Source of the DNA: Holacanthus passer
Lineage: Eukaryota > Chordata > Actinopteri > Pomacanthidae
Assembly (NCBI GenBank): GCA_025331565.1
Contig: JAFREQ010000042.1
Coordinates: forward strand, 3,200,001 to 3,264,000
Direction: 5' to 3'
DNA: 64,000 nucleotides
Under the pieces are notes generated by a model, which saw only the letters and a program-made list of their open reading frames with translations, was not told where the DNA came from and searched no databases. Below are positions 45,439 to 57,700 of the stretch, piece by piece; the stretch's first letter is position 1; each line of letters starts with the position of its first letter. Both the position numbers and the translations under genes were made by a program.

Positions 45439-48302
45439 TCAGTTGCTTTTTGTTTTCCACTCAACCCTCCACTCATCCCAGTCGAGCAGAGTTCGTTTCA
45501 AGTCCCATCCAGCAGCTTCCACACCTGGAAATTACATTTGCAAAATCAGGTTTCTATTTTTCTTAAAAATACCAAAGATAAAGATGATGATTTGTAGGTT
45601 AAAAGAGTTTTGTGTGTGCTCACCTTTGAGAAATGGTTTGAAAATTGTGTCCATCAACTTGTGACTCTCATGCACCATTTCCCAGTGACCTTTGCAAAAA
45701 ATTAAAAGTGTATATTGTATTAAAGAGTTAAAACACCTCTTTTAATGTAAATTAAAGAAACAAATGAAGGTAAAGACTCACTTTGCTGTTGCTGTGGAGG
45801 TTGTCTGATAGCTGGGGAGTTTAACCTGCTGCTGAGCCATACAGCTTGGCACATCACTCGGATTTCATCATGAACTGATGCTTCTGGTCCCAAACAAACA
45901 CATACGCAGCCTGAGAGGAAGACAGCAGAGTTGAAAACAAAACATCCAAAGTATGTTATATGGCTCTTAAACACTGCTGTTGTGTGGAGGAAGATGAAAG
46001 TTGACATACCATTTCGTACTCCTAACAGGAAAGGCATGTTGTTTTCCTTCAAAGCCAAATTAAGTTCCTCTGGGCTACAAAATAAAGACGATGTCATCAA
46101 CAATGTTGAACTCTTATTGTGTGTAATTTATGTGTAATTGTAACATGTAATTACCTTTGTACAACCTCATGTAGCCTCACTCCAAGTTTGATGGGCACTG
46201 TTTTCCTAAACTCTGGAGAAAACAGAAGAATCCATCATTTTGAAAGAAAAAAAATTTACATATTAGAACTGTGCTAGTACTGGATACGAAAAAAGATGTA
46301 AATTCATGATTCCTACCGAAGAAAACCGGTTCTCTCTGATTGGCCTCTAGTGGACTCAGGATCTGTTTGTCTTTCAGGTACTGCTGCAGTACGATCGAAA
46401 GCCGGGCCTCATTGAAGTTTTCCATGACAACTGAACGCACAGCCTTATAGTTGGCAAAGAGGTGGAGGATGGTGAAGAGGAAGAAGAGGCTGAGAGTCAG
46501 TCTGAGGGGCAAAAAGAGAGAGGGGAATGAAAGTAGATGATGTAAAAGACTCATCAAATAAGTCCCAGCACAAGACTCTCAAGGTAATTTCTACACATTC
46601 TAGATAACAATACTTACACTGGATTGTCAGTGATGAGAGGAATGAGTATCAAACTGACCAGCAGTCCAGCCAGATTCACTAAAGTCTCCTGTAGGAAATA
46701 ATAAAACAGAGTCATTGTTAATGTTATTAGTAACACATGTGCACATGTGACATCCTCACCGTGGGAAAAAGCAGGGCGGGTTTGACAAGAAGGGGGTACC
46801 TATATCTCTCTTACCTGACTGCCATCTTTGGCCGAGATGTCAGCCATGTTGTCTCTGCGAGCCTGATGAACAGTCAGAGCGGCTCTCGTGGCACCGCCTG
46901 CTACTCCAACAATGGACTGGAGAAGACAATCACACATAATAGCACTAAATCAGCTTATATTTATCAATAAATACCTAGTTAGGTTGATCCAACAGAACAG
47001 GTCAACAACAGAACATTTTGATCATCTATCAATTGCATCTTTACAAATCAGAACAAACAAATCCGTTTCATATTTTGCAGCCTGGTTTCAGTGAATCACC
47101 ACCCACATCTGAGATTTGTTCAACAGTTCAAATTGTGCGAGCAATGAATGAATGAGGTGAGAGGAAAAAGCCAATCAGTGTGATTATCAGGCTACAAAGT
47201 GAACCCCAGTGGCTCCTGACCTTTTTGGCTTGTGACTTTTAAAATGAAGCATGTTTTGTTACGTTTTTGTTTACCTTGAATATTCCTGCAGTACATACAA
47301 TCAGGGTGAAGCAACCAGGAAAGTAAGGAGCCAATATTTCCATGAACATGGCAATGTCGTTGAGAACATCAGCAAAAAGTCTGGTAAGAAATTAAAAGAA
47401 AGGACTTCATCTATCAATGGGTTCGTGATAATAACTAGACTGACTTTTTAAATTTAGTTCCTGAACACCTGGCATACCTCCATTTTTTGGCCTCAGAGTC
47501 CAGTTTACTCCTAGAAGGTGAAGACAACAAAACTGATCATTAGGAGAAATTTCCATCAGTGAAAGAGAAGCACAAAAAAAGGAAAAAATGCAGAGTATCC
47601 ACACACTGGATTTAAGCTCAGCTTTGTATTGGACTGAAAAAAAGCAACAAATATGAATCTACCCTTTCTGCCAAGCGAAGAGGATTCTTCCCAACATACC
47701 AGTTCCATCTGCAGGGTAAAACATTAGTTTGCAAGTTGCACTCATAATGCAAGATTAATGTAAACGTACGGTACATATCAAAGAAATCACCTCTTAGTAA
47801 CCAGGTGACCGTGGCCGCAGCTACTGTTGCCTCTTGGTTTCCGACACCGACCCCTTTGAGGGAAGCCTGAGTGGCTAAAGTCCCTGACAGAGAGCTGGAG
47901 AAAGCCTGGGAGAGACAGACAGAAGAGTGTGGATGGAGGGTTTCAATCCGAGGGTGATGTTAATGATCTCAATGGTTTTGTGTTTACTGTACCTGCACAG
48001 TGTCCCAAAACTGGTACTGCAGGTAATCACTGCTGACACTCTGTGGATATCCTTGAGGCAGAAAGACACTCTGAAATAAAAAGTTAACATGTGAGTCTGA
48101 GAGGAATTTATGATCAGTCAATTCAGCTACATGGAAACATGTAAATCCTTACTTTAAAAACGCCCACAATAGAGCTTCCTCTTGATTCACCTTCACTCCC
48201 ATCTCTTCTCCTCTCCATCACTCCATCCTTTCCAAAATACTTCCAGGACTCTGCACCGCCATATCTCTCTGTGGCCAGAACCACGTCCCTGTCTTTCCCC
48301 AT
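45439..48302 (-). CDS. rusf1: RUS family member 1 (C16orf58 orthologue)
   Basis: Fourteen exons: 48153-48302, 47993-48070, 47791-47905, 47663-47708, 47478-47510, 47275-47380, 46815-46916, 46618-46688, 46317-46501, 46155-46212, 46010-46074, 45782-45910, 45624-45689 and 45439-45524. All phases agree, giving 429 residues (human about 468). The RUS (DUF647) domain covers residues about 50-290, with FLPQGYPQSVSSDYLQYQFW, then RDGTGMLGRILFAW, then IVGVAGGATRAALTVHQARR. Hydrophobic segments such as LVNLAGLLVSLILIPLI and LFFLFTILHLFANY are probable membrane spans. The family is named after plant ROOT UV-B SENSITIVE proteins; the animal function is unknown. Exon 13 appears to use an AAG acceptor. Human RUSF1 sits near ARMC5 and COX6A2, matching this neighbourhood. 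Confidence 0.95.
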
Positions 48303-50159
48303 TTAGGCTGAAAAACAGAGAAGTGCTGACTAAACGAACACACTCAACAATATTTCAGTCTGAAAGTCACTGTATTATATTTAATTTAACTCAATTTTGG
48401 CTCAGTTTGCCATAAAACTGGACGCAGTCTACGCGTCGTTCTGTCCTGTCGTGTTTTTTCTTTGTAGCATTTCCGTGTTTTTTTTCCGCCTCACAGTTTG
48501 GGGACTTCTCATTGGTGGATCGGGACTTCAAGGCGGAGCTTCACGCTAACAAACTCCCAATCAACAGAGAGACGAAGAAAGACGCACTAATAATTCTCCT
48601 ATAATAAACTGTGACCTTCAATGGCTACTCCTTGCAAATTACTATGTATTTATATCCCAGCACAGTAAAAAAAATACATATAACAACAACAATAATACTA
48701 CTACTAATAATAATCATAATAATTTTGGTCATAAAGAATTAGAGCACATGTTAACCTGATGGTGGCGCATTATGAAGTTTAGGAGATCAACAAACTGATT
48801 ACAATTCATCCCCTAAGCTCCACAAATGTCTGAACTAAATATCACAGCAATCCAATCCAACTGTCAAGACACTTCACTAAAAACATGTCAACCTCATGTT
48901 GGCCCCAGAGGAAGCCTCGGTCGGATTCATCCTCTGGGAAACAGGCCAATGTGAACAAAGACAACAGATACTGTGACTGTGGTGTGTGCAGGTGTTCTTA
49001 ATGCACCAGCTCTGAACAGGTTTCACCAGCAGGAATATTGCATGTTGACCATAATTGTTGTACTACAACAATCACTGTATTGCATATTGTAAACTTACTG
49101 CATTTGATCTCTTTGCATATTACACAGATTTGATAGTGCACACCACTTAAACTGTGTTGTCATACACAAAAGCAGGATGTGTCAGGGAGGGAGTGGAGGG
49201 TTACAGTTTTAGAGCATTGGTCATTGAAATGATGGCTCAGCAGGAAGAGGCTGTTCCTGAATCTGGATGTGTGAGTAAGGATGTTCCTGTACCTCCTGCT
49301 GGAAGATCAGAGGGTTACATGCGTCGGGGACCCGCCTTGATGGTGTCGCTGACCCTCTTTGAGCATCCTGTTGTTTGTCTGAGTATTTAGATCTAAAATC
49401 TCTCCAGTCTTACTATATTTGGAGAAACACAAATGCATCATAACTAGAGCATAATAAATGGATGAATAATAATCAATATGATTGTGGCACATGTGGGTGG
49501 AAAGTCACAGCAGATCCCTCCCATGCTCTCTTTCAGCATGACGAAAGATCCTGCTGTCTACGAGGCTGGGAAAGTGTACAGTGGGTGGCGTCAGCTCTGG
49601 AAAAATGCAGTCAGGTAGTCACCAGTCGCTGAGCAAAGCAGGAGCAAATATTTCTTATCTCTGGGTCATAAAGCAGAGGGATGACAGGAGACTAGAAGAA
49701 ATCAGGAACAGCAAGAAGAGGCCTGTTTGACCCTCGAGACCCAGAGAAATAAGAGTTTATGCATCAAAGTGATTTAAGTAGTAAGTAGTGATCGAGCAAA
49801 ACATTGGACAGAAGTGAGACTGTTCGATAGAAGACAAAAAACACAAGATCTGTTCACTCTTCCAAAATTTAGAAAACAATGGGGCTGACTGGAACCTGTG
49901 GTTGTTTCACCCTAAGGCAAGACAAGTGCTGACACACCTCTCCCAAGTCCTGTGGAATGTGGTGTGGGAAAGAAGTGAGGGAAAGGTTGTCACACTGTAC
50001 TGAATGTGAAACTGTGACTAATGAGGGAGAGAGAAAGCCTAATCTGCAAAGACAAGGAACAGAATATGACAACTCATGTAACCGAGTGACAAGGAAAGAT
50101 TTCTCAAGTATATGTGTGGGAGGGAAGAAGCAAAGTGATGACGCGGTAAATGGGCGTGG
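48303..50159. other. Spacer between rusf1 and tmem265
   Basis: The rusf1 start and the tmem265 promoter face away from each other across this spacer. An ATA/AAT-rich patch lies at 48680-48720. No supported exon. Confidence 0.45.
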
Positions 50160-50209
50160 AAGTTTCACGCTGAGTTTCACCCCCGGCTCTCAGCCCTGTC
50201 ATTCAACAA

Positions 50210-50217
50210 CTTATATA
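50210..50217 (+). promoter_or_regulatory. TATA-like box, probable tmem265 promoter
   Basis: CTTATATAG, preceded at 50161-50180 by two direct copies of AGTTTCAC 12 bases apart. A candidate non-coding first exon would run from about 50240 to a donor near 50504 (ATCAG|GTTTG). The first coding exon is 1.5 kb downstream. Confidence 0.35.
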
Positions 50218-52012
50218 GTACTGGGTTTTCACGGGACACCGGTCGGCCTCGGAGCTGTTTTCATTGGACTACTACAACGATGACAACAGCGGCATTTGAA
50301 TGACCATTTGTGGAAATCTTCACTGAAATTTTCACATTTAAAGGAAGAAGCAAAACTGGAATTTTGTTGAAGAGACAAGAAGACAAGACACCTGCCTACA
50401 ATCTCATCACCCTCAATAACAAACTGGAGACACTGAGAAACCACTGAAAGAGTGTGTTCAGACTGAGGAGAGGATTCAAAACAGTGGCTTTTAAATTTGA
50501 TCAGGTTTGTACATTAAGGGAGAATTAACCCTTAAATAAGGTTTAATTGTCTCTGCTCAATTTGATATTCACTATTTATACTATTTATTCAAGTTGTATA
50601 TACTTTTTTATCTTTGAAAACCATCTCTAAGATTTCATTTTCAGTTGTGTATAATTACAGAACAGAAACTTCTTTAGCTTCTTACTCCCATTTAGTAACC
50701 GACACTACATTTGAGGACACGAATCAGAGTCACAAAGTTTCTTACTAAAAAATATTATGAACTCATCCAATTCTCCGCTGATACATTTTCTCAAGTGACA
50801 AACACACAAGGTCTGCTGTCGTGCCACTTGATCAACTCAGAGATGAGATAAGTTGCATTTTAGTTCTCCATTTCCCCATGACAGCTGCCAGCCGAGCCAG
50901 AGCTTTTGACATTTTTGAAGTGTGATCATTCAAGTTTTTCAAGCTTTCGGATTGTAAACAGGCAACACTCAACACTGTGTCCCATGTCATGAAATTCAAA
51001 AGGTAGTTTTTGTTTCGTGCTGGAAATACCCAGTGCAGTGATTTCCTCAAAGCTCACTTTCTGTGAGACTATTTTGAAGAACATGTTAAGACATGTGCGG
51101 AGACATTTATATTTAATTCTGGAAACTGGGTTTGTGTTTCCCAGTGCTGTAGGTCAGCAGGTAAAACTGCTCAAGGTAAACTCATCAAACATAAACTATT
51201 AACACAAGTTGCTCACAGGTCACAAGGCCAACTTGGAAACATTCCTCTGTTTAACATAAATCAAAGCACCAACTGGGCTGTCAGTTAAAGGAAGTACAGA
51301 GCATTTTTAGCAGGACAAGACTGGAGTTCAAACTTTTGAACACACCTGATGTTCCCTTTGGGCCGTGTTGGCTCCTGAATTACACCGGCTCTGAGTCTGG
51401 TGTGTTACAGGTGGGCCGGGTTTAAGAGGTTAGGTATAGGCCTGAGTAATACCATGACCATCTCCATCTGTTTTCCTTTTTTATGTTGTCTCTAAAAAAC
51501 AGGGCTTACAGCAGTGTGTTGGTCAAATGCATGCAGGTATGAGACTTATAGAGTATTCAGGTTTAATAATGGAGGGAGACTGACATTGTTAAGTCAGTAA
51601 TCAGGTTATTATTCTCAGAATGTGAGCAGGATCATAAATAGAACAGAAAAGATCAAACACAATCTGTGTTTCAGTGAGAAATATAATAGCTCTGAGGCCT
51701 CTTAACAATATTGTTGAAGACCAGACAGCAGTGTTTCTCTCAGACCTGCGGCATTAAAGTATATATTTTAATGAGCTGAACATTTACCTAAGCAGTGTTT
51801 GCCCTTACACAAAGGGTGAAACCAGTTCTTTACAAGTGGCTTTATCTTGAAAAGCAAACAATTCTATCAAGTGCGAACAAAGAAAAAACCACAGAGCAGC
51901 CGCTCAGACGAGTCATAAAAATGTTCTTTAACGCTCTTTTACACATAATGGGTTTTTAGTAACTATGACATTACTCCAGCAAACCTTAAACATGCTCTTA
52001 TGTTTTGCAGAA

Positions 52013-52877
52013 ATGTCTGATTCACCTAAGACACATGAAAGGGTGGATGAGGTCCGACTGACTCTCATCCCAGGGTCAGATGACGCACAAGACAGAAACA
52101 CCTGCGATCACGTAATCAGCAGCTCTGGAGAAGGTGCCGCCTCCTGCTGTGAGGACAGGCACCACAGGAAACTGGCCATCTGCAGCATCATCTGCGGGAT
52201 CTCATGCATCGGAATCAAGGCTCTGATAAACTCAGTCAAGGTATTTTATTGTCTTTCACTCATTAGTCGAAATGTCAGAGCCATAAGCTGCACATTCCAA
52301 ATGAACTGCTTATAGTGTTGTCTTGTTTACACCAGAGAAACAAACAGGCAAAGGTTGTCTCTTAAAGCCTAATAATAAAACTTCTATCCATTGTGGTATC
52401 CAGTTTAAAAATTACCTCTAAAGTTCCCTGAAGTTTATATTTACTTGACTGAAGCCTCATATTAACTGAGGTGATGTAATTTTGCACAGAATGAGGACTG
52501 TGGATTTTACTATATGTTGGGTTTTGATAAGATCAGAGGAAGAAAGAATATTCAAAGGGGAAAAGATTTTTCCAGCTATTAATCTTACACATACGACAAC
52601 GAGGAAGTAAAGATAATGTTAACAAAAGGCAAAATGGTTAAATATTGTCCTTAAAATCACAGAGCTAACTGATGACTGACTGTGGTAAAGCATTAAAGCA
52701 CAATATTGTCTTGTCCTTCAACAGGCGGAGACAGAGACAGATCCACAGACGGCTGCGAGGTTTTCACAACGGGCAAAAAAGTTTGGCATCATCTCCATTG
52801 TGATATGGGTCACGATCTTGGCTTTAACTCCCATACTGATGGCACTGATCTCATATCTCCTCACTCTGCAAGACTGA
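52013..52877 (+). CDS. tmem265: Transmembrane protein 265
   Basis: Two coding exons, 52013-52240 and 52725-52877 (phase 0), give 126 residues. The ATG lies two bases after a TTTTGCAG acceptor, so a 5' non-coding exon must exist. Residues 1-50 are a polar tail with Cys (CDHVISSSGEGAASCCED). Two membrane segments follow: LAICSIICGISCIGIKALI and FGIISIVIWVTILALTPILM. The short loop between them includes RFSQRAKKFG. The pattern (SIICG.SC.G..AL, then ARKL/AKKF and a second span ending in LLSY/LISYLL) matches TMEM265 of human 16p, a small two-pass membrane protein of unknown role. It converges on prr14. Confidence 0.88.
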
Positions 52878-54795
52878 TCAAAACCTCAACAGAAGACAAC
52901 CAGCGGAGTGGCTCTTCTGATCTTGGATGTTTATGGAGACAGACGGCGGACAGTAAAAAATGCTGCTTGTCAACTACTAAAACCACAAAGACATCAAGAA
53001 ACCAGTTGTTACACAGAAACAAAGACTGCTTTTGTCTTGTGCTGATAAAATTACCATTGTCGCTGTTTACACCTTTCTACTTCCTCTTAACCATTTATAT
53101 ATATTTTTTTACACAGAGAACAACCACTCTAGAAAACGGTATTAAAAATCTTACAACTTTTGCATATTTTTATACGCTGTAATATTTATTTAACAATATA
53201 TGAACATTTGGACAGTTCAAAATCTAAATGACCATATAAAATCCAGCATTAACTATTTTAGAGACATGGCACTACATGACACATATATATTATATATTAA
53301 AGATTATCCCCAGTAATGACCCAATCCTTAATAAATGTGCATCTTAAATGCTATTACAATTTAACATACTCATTTTTAGGTAACTGTATATATATACATA
53401 TATGCAGATACTACAAAAGACAATAAATTACTCAATCGTCAGTTTAAAAAGTGGCAACATAAACTTGTTTATCAAGGATTGGGTCTCTACTCTTTAACAC
53501 CATGGGATGGCAGTGATCATGGCAGTGCTTGTTCAGAACATTACGAGATACTTCTCTTGTTGCCAACACTTTATTGGCATTATTGCATTGTTACCATATT
53601 AGCTTTATTAATGTCAAATGTATCAATATGTTGTACTTTTATACAAACAGAAACAATTTCATAATAAAACAAGAGAAACGTGTGTGCTTTGAGCTGCTTG
53701 AAGCATCCTGACATGCCGTCATAAAACACGACGAGACGATTACAAATACACCTACAAAACATCTATCCACACAGAAAATCTTACAGTTAAGGCAACATCA
53801 TAAAAATTTGGCCGAAAGAAAATCCTACATAGGCAGTTTATCAAGAAGTTACATTTCCAATACAAATATAGACACCACAATACAATCCAGAAAGAACCGC
53901 AGGTAATAAAGTAGCAGTGGAATCTGGACACCTCTACTGCTGATTAGAAATGCTCTCTGGAGTGTCGCATTGTTTACTTTATACAAAAAAACCTCTTCAG
54001 CCATGAATTCACAAACACAGATAACTGAATAATTGAGCAGGGTCTGCCCTGAGCTGAGTAAAATGATTTACACAGTCCATGCTGCCTGGAGACACATTTG
54101 ACTGTACATAAAATTCACGGACAGAAACCTAGTTGAGAAATTGTTTGCAGTGAAAACGAATCTCTTGCTGGCATGTTTAAAGTTATATTCAGCATCCAAT
54201 AAAAAATAGCTGCCTTTATAAAATAACTTAGAACATTTGTTTGAAAAGAAACAGTCATTGTAATGAAACAGCATCATCACTCACCCAGGGGATTTGTGCA
54301 GATTTGTAACACTCTGGGTGAGTGTGAGATTGAAAAAAAAAAAAAAAAAAACTTGAACATACTATGATACTGTATAAGTGCTTAAATTGGGGTTATCAGC
54401 TTTTGTTTGTAGACAGTTTCACTTATCACAGATGGAAAATGGCCGGGGGAATAACGGACGGTAGAGGTTTGAGTGCAGTGATGACAAAAAAGACTTATTG
54501 TATAACGCATTCAACTACTATGTTTATAACCCACTTCTATGAGGCAATACATTTATGGTGCTATGATGTGTTGTTCTTCAGCTTGCAAGCTACAAATGCT
54601 ACAGAATGAACAAGTAATTCTTCAGTAACGACTTGTCACCACAACAATTATACACTGATTGCGCTGACAAAAAATAGCTGGAAGACTCATGTGAATCTTC
54701 ATGTTGAAAACACATTAGAAACGGTCATAAACAACATTATCTCGTGCAGTGTTTTTTTTAATGGCTGCCAACAATTAACATTTAAGAGGCACCTG
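52878..54795. other. Convergent 3' untranslated regions of tmem265 and prr14
   Basis: AT-rich with no supported exon. Plus-strand AATAAA at 53330-53335, 53422-53427 and 53663-53668 could end tmem265. Minus-strand signals (TTTATT at 53570-53575 and 53604-53609) could end prr14. If the distal ones are used, the two transcripts overlap tail to tail. Confidence 0.45.
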
Positions 54796-57700
54796 TCAAC
54801 TGTCTTTCTGATCATGTATCAACCACAAATTCAGCTGATCGAGCTTGGCACAGAGAAGTGAGTCCACATCCTGCACGCTGAGGGATGGCTCGTCTTTAGG
54901 GAAGCCCCCTCGTCTTGTCCTGGAAGATGAAATACCTGCCTTTCCAACACCAGCAAGTGGCTTCTTTGGTTTTCTGGCCTCGCCAACCTCCAGGAACTCC
55001 AGAAACCGCTTAACACGCCTCTGGCCAAACCAGGACTCAGAACCATTCCGGCGGTTAAGAGGCACCTCGAATATGGTCTCCAGCCGGCTGAAACACGAGT
55101 AAGAAAAGCAAATTCAGGAAAGTTAGAGTATAACATGTTACTAATGATACTGAGTACAGAACCCCAAATATCAGCTGAAGCTGATTTCAGTAACAACATG
55201 ATCTTTCCTCTGGTGCCACCCTCTGGTCAAACTTAGCTTTTTTGCCTCACTAGCAGCAACAATCTGAGGACAATCTGACCTAAATACATACTGCATATGA
55301 ATTCTCTCAGGTCTCGAGTATGTGGTGTGTTGACACGGGAAAAGTGACCAAATCACCCTCAAAACAGAAGGAGCTGCTCATAACTATGTAAAAAAATAAA
55401 ACTAGTTGTGATGTGGTGAAAAAACAGGAACAGAAAACAAAAAAGGACTGTATTATTTCCTTTTAGTATAAGATGGTTATAACAGTATACTATAAAGATT
55501 AAGTATATACTGTGTACAATTAGCAGTATTAGTATTAGTAGTTGCTAGTGTGGCTATAAGGTTTCTCTTAGTCTTTGTGACGTGTTTACAGCAAAGCTGC
55601 ACCCAAGCCCTTTATGCAGATACATTTTGTTTTGCAATCACATGCATTTGCACAGATTAATTAAAAATAAAACATATTTTTCAATTCATTAAATGTCTGA
55701 GTTGTTACTTTAAAGAGACAAATGGCTCCCGCCTGTTGCAGATTAAACTCTGTAACTCCATATGCCCACAAACACAGCATAGAGCCATAGATAGTTAGTT
55801 TTTACTGTTCCAAAGTCTACAGCAAAAAAGTGGTAAAGCTACAGTTTATGTTGTCCGACTGTATTTATCGTGCTTTAAGACTCATGACTTGTTAACCATT
55901 ATGAATTATCCAGTGTGTGTGTTTTTGTTTATATACATCATATGATATGCACACATTCAATGTTGCAATGTTGACCTCACCTTTCAGGGGGTTTGCTGAA
56001 ATTCTTATTCGTGTAAATTTCTTCCAAACTGAACTCCTTCTTTTTCAGCCTGTGGTGCAACATAAGGGAAAAACACAACTGTAATCAGTCAGTATTGATC
56101 AGAGCGTGTTCAATAAACAACAGACATGTACTGACACTGACATAAATTCACCTTCAGTGCAAGGGCAGAGCATGACCTAATAGAATTTGTCCTACTTTCA
56201 AATGCTAAGAGCGTTGCACATGTTTGACTTTGCTTCAAATGATCATACACAACCTTGTATATTTATAATCAGCACAGAAGGTCATTTATTTAAAGGCTGC
56301 ATCTATAAATACCTTTTACACCTTTACATTTGACCCCGTGATTGGTAATCAGCCATGTAACACTAGCTAGAAAACTCTTGCTTAAGATTTTCTTTTGAAC
56401 TTGCTAAATGGGTCATTATTTAGTATCTAGGTGAATTATGTTTAACTACTATGAATTTTACTATTTTTATTACTGCTTCTTTAAGTACTACGGCAAAACA
56501 GAAATACAGTAAAGACCCTTTGGTAATTAATAATAGAATAAATAAATGCAGCACATTCAGTGATTTTAGAGCAACTAAGTTAAATATGTACACAAAATAA
56601 ATAACAACAGTAACATGTGACCAACTGACACTTCATACTTGGGTTACATGATAACAAGGACATGAGATGCAGTTCAAAGTACTAAAAAAGCTAGAATGTG
56701 GACCTTTGAGATTAGATTGTCTCACATACTGTTCCAGGGTGTAGAGTGAACTTCCATGCTCAGGTATATAGAGAGGGTATTTACCTAATGGGTTTGGGCA
56801 GGCCCATGGGTGTCAGGTTGTTCTGAGGTTTGGGTAAAGTTTTCCGAATTCTAATAGACGACACCTTCCCTCGTTCCTCGTGCTTTTGCACCACCTGTGA
56901 CAATGAAAAAAAGATTAGGAACCTAAATCATTATGAAGACATCACAAAATACAGTAGCCAACAAATGACCATAAGATGAATCAACACCTCTCAAACAGTT
57001 TGAACAAAAACTGAATTTTATACCATTATGAAAGAAGGATTCATTGAATGGCTGTTGTCTTAGACTACATTAGTGCTATCTAGGTGTATCTAACTGGCAA
57101 CTGAGTGTAAATCCAGACATCAAGACATTTCACCTGTACATGCCATAACATCAAAAGAGATTGAGTAGAAAATGAGGCACAATAACAATACACACAAAGA
57201 AATAATACATACCTTGATTTCTGAATCAGACAAAGCCTTTTCTTCTCTCAACCCCACGTCTTCAAACTCCTGACTGGATGAGCTTGTGTCCTCGCCGTCA
57301 TCCTCCTCTTCACTTTGTTGTCTCCTCTCACTCTCACTCTCCACAGGAATCCCACTGACAAGCGAGCGAGTGTGAGTATCAGCACAGCACATACATTTCA
57401 GTATTATTGGCATTGTCATAAAACATCTTATTACAGACTTTAAAAAAGAGCGTGTTACCTGCTACTAGAGTCCAAGGTAGCACTAGAGGAGTCAGTTCTT
57501 TGGAGGAATCCTGAAAGGCGCCGTGTGGAGGGACTCAATGGGTATACAGAAGAAGAGGAGGTGGGAGAGGCAGCATGACTGGAGGTGCTGGGGCTGGAAG
57601 CAGCTCCTCTGCTGTCAACTTTCTTAGAAAGGAAAGCCAGGGGGCTTGAAAGGAAACAGGAAGCAAGAGCTGAGAGAGAAGTGCTGGGAGAAAGTGCCAG

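Noticed and set aside
50161..50180. Interferon-stimulated response element
   Set aside because: The two TTTC cores are 12 bases apart rather than the 6 of a true ISRE; kept only as a weak repeat observation.
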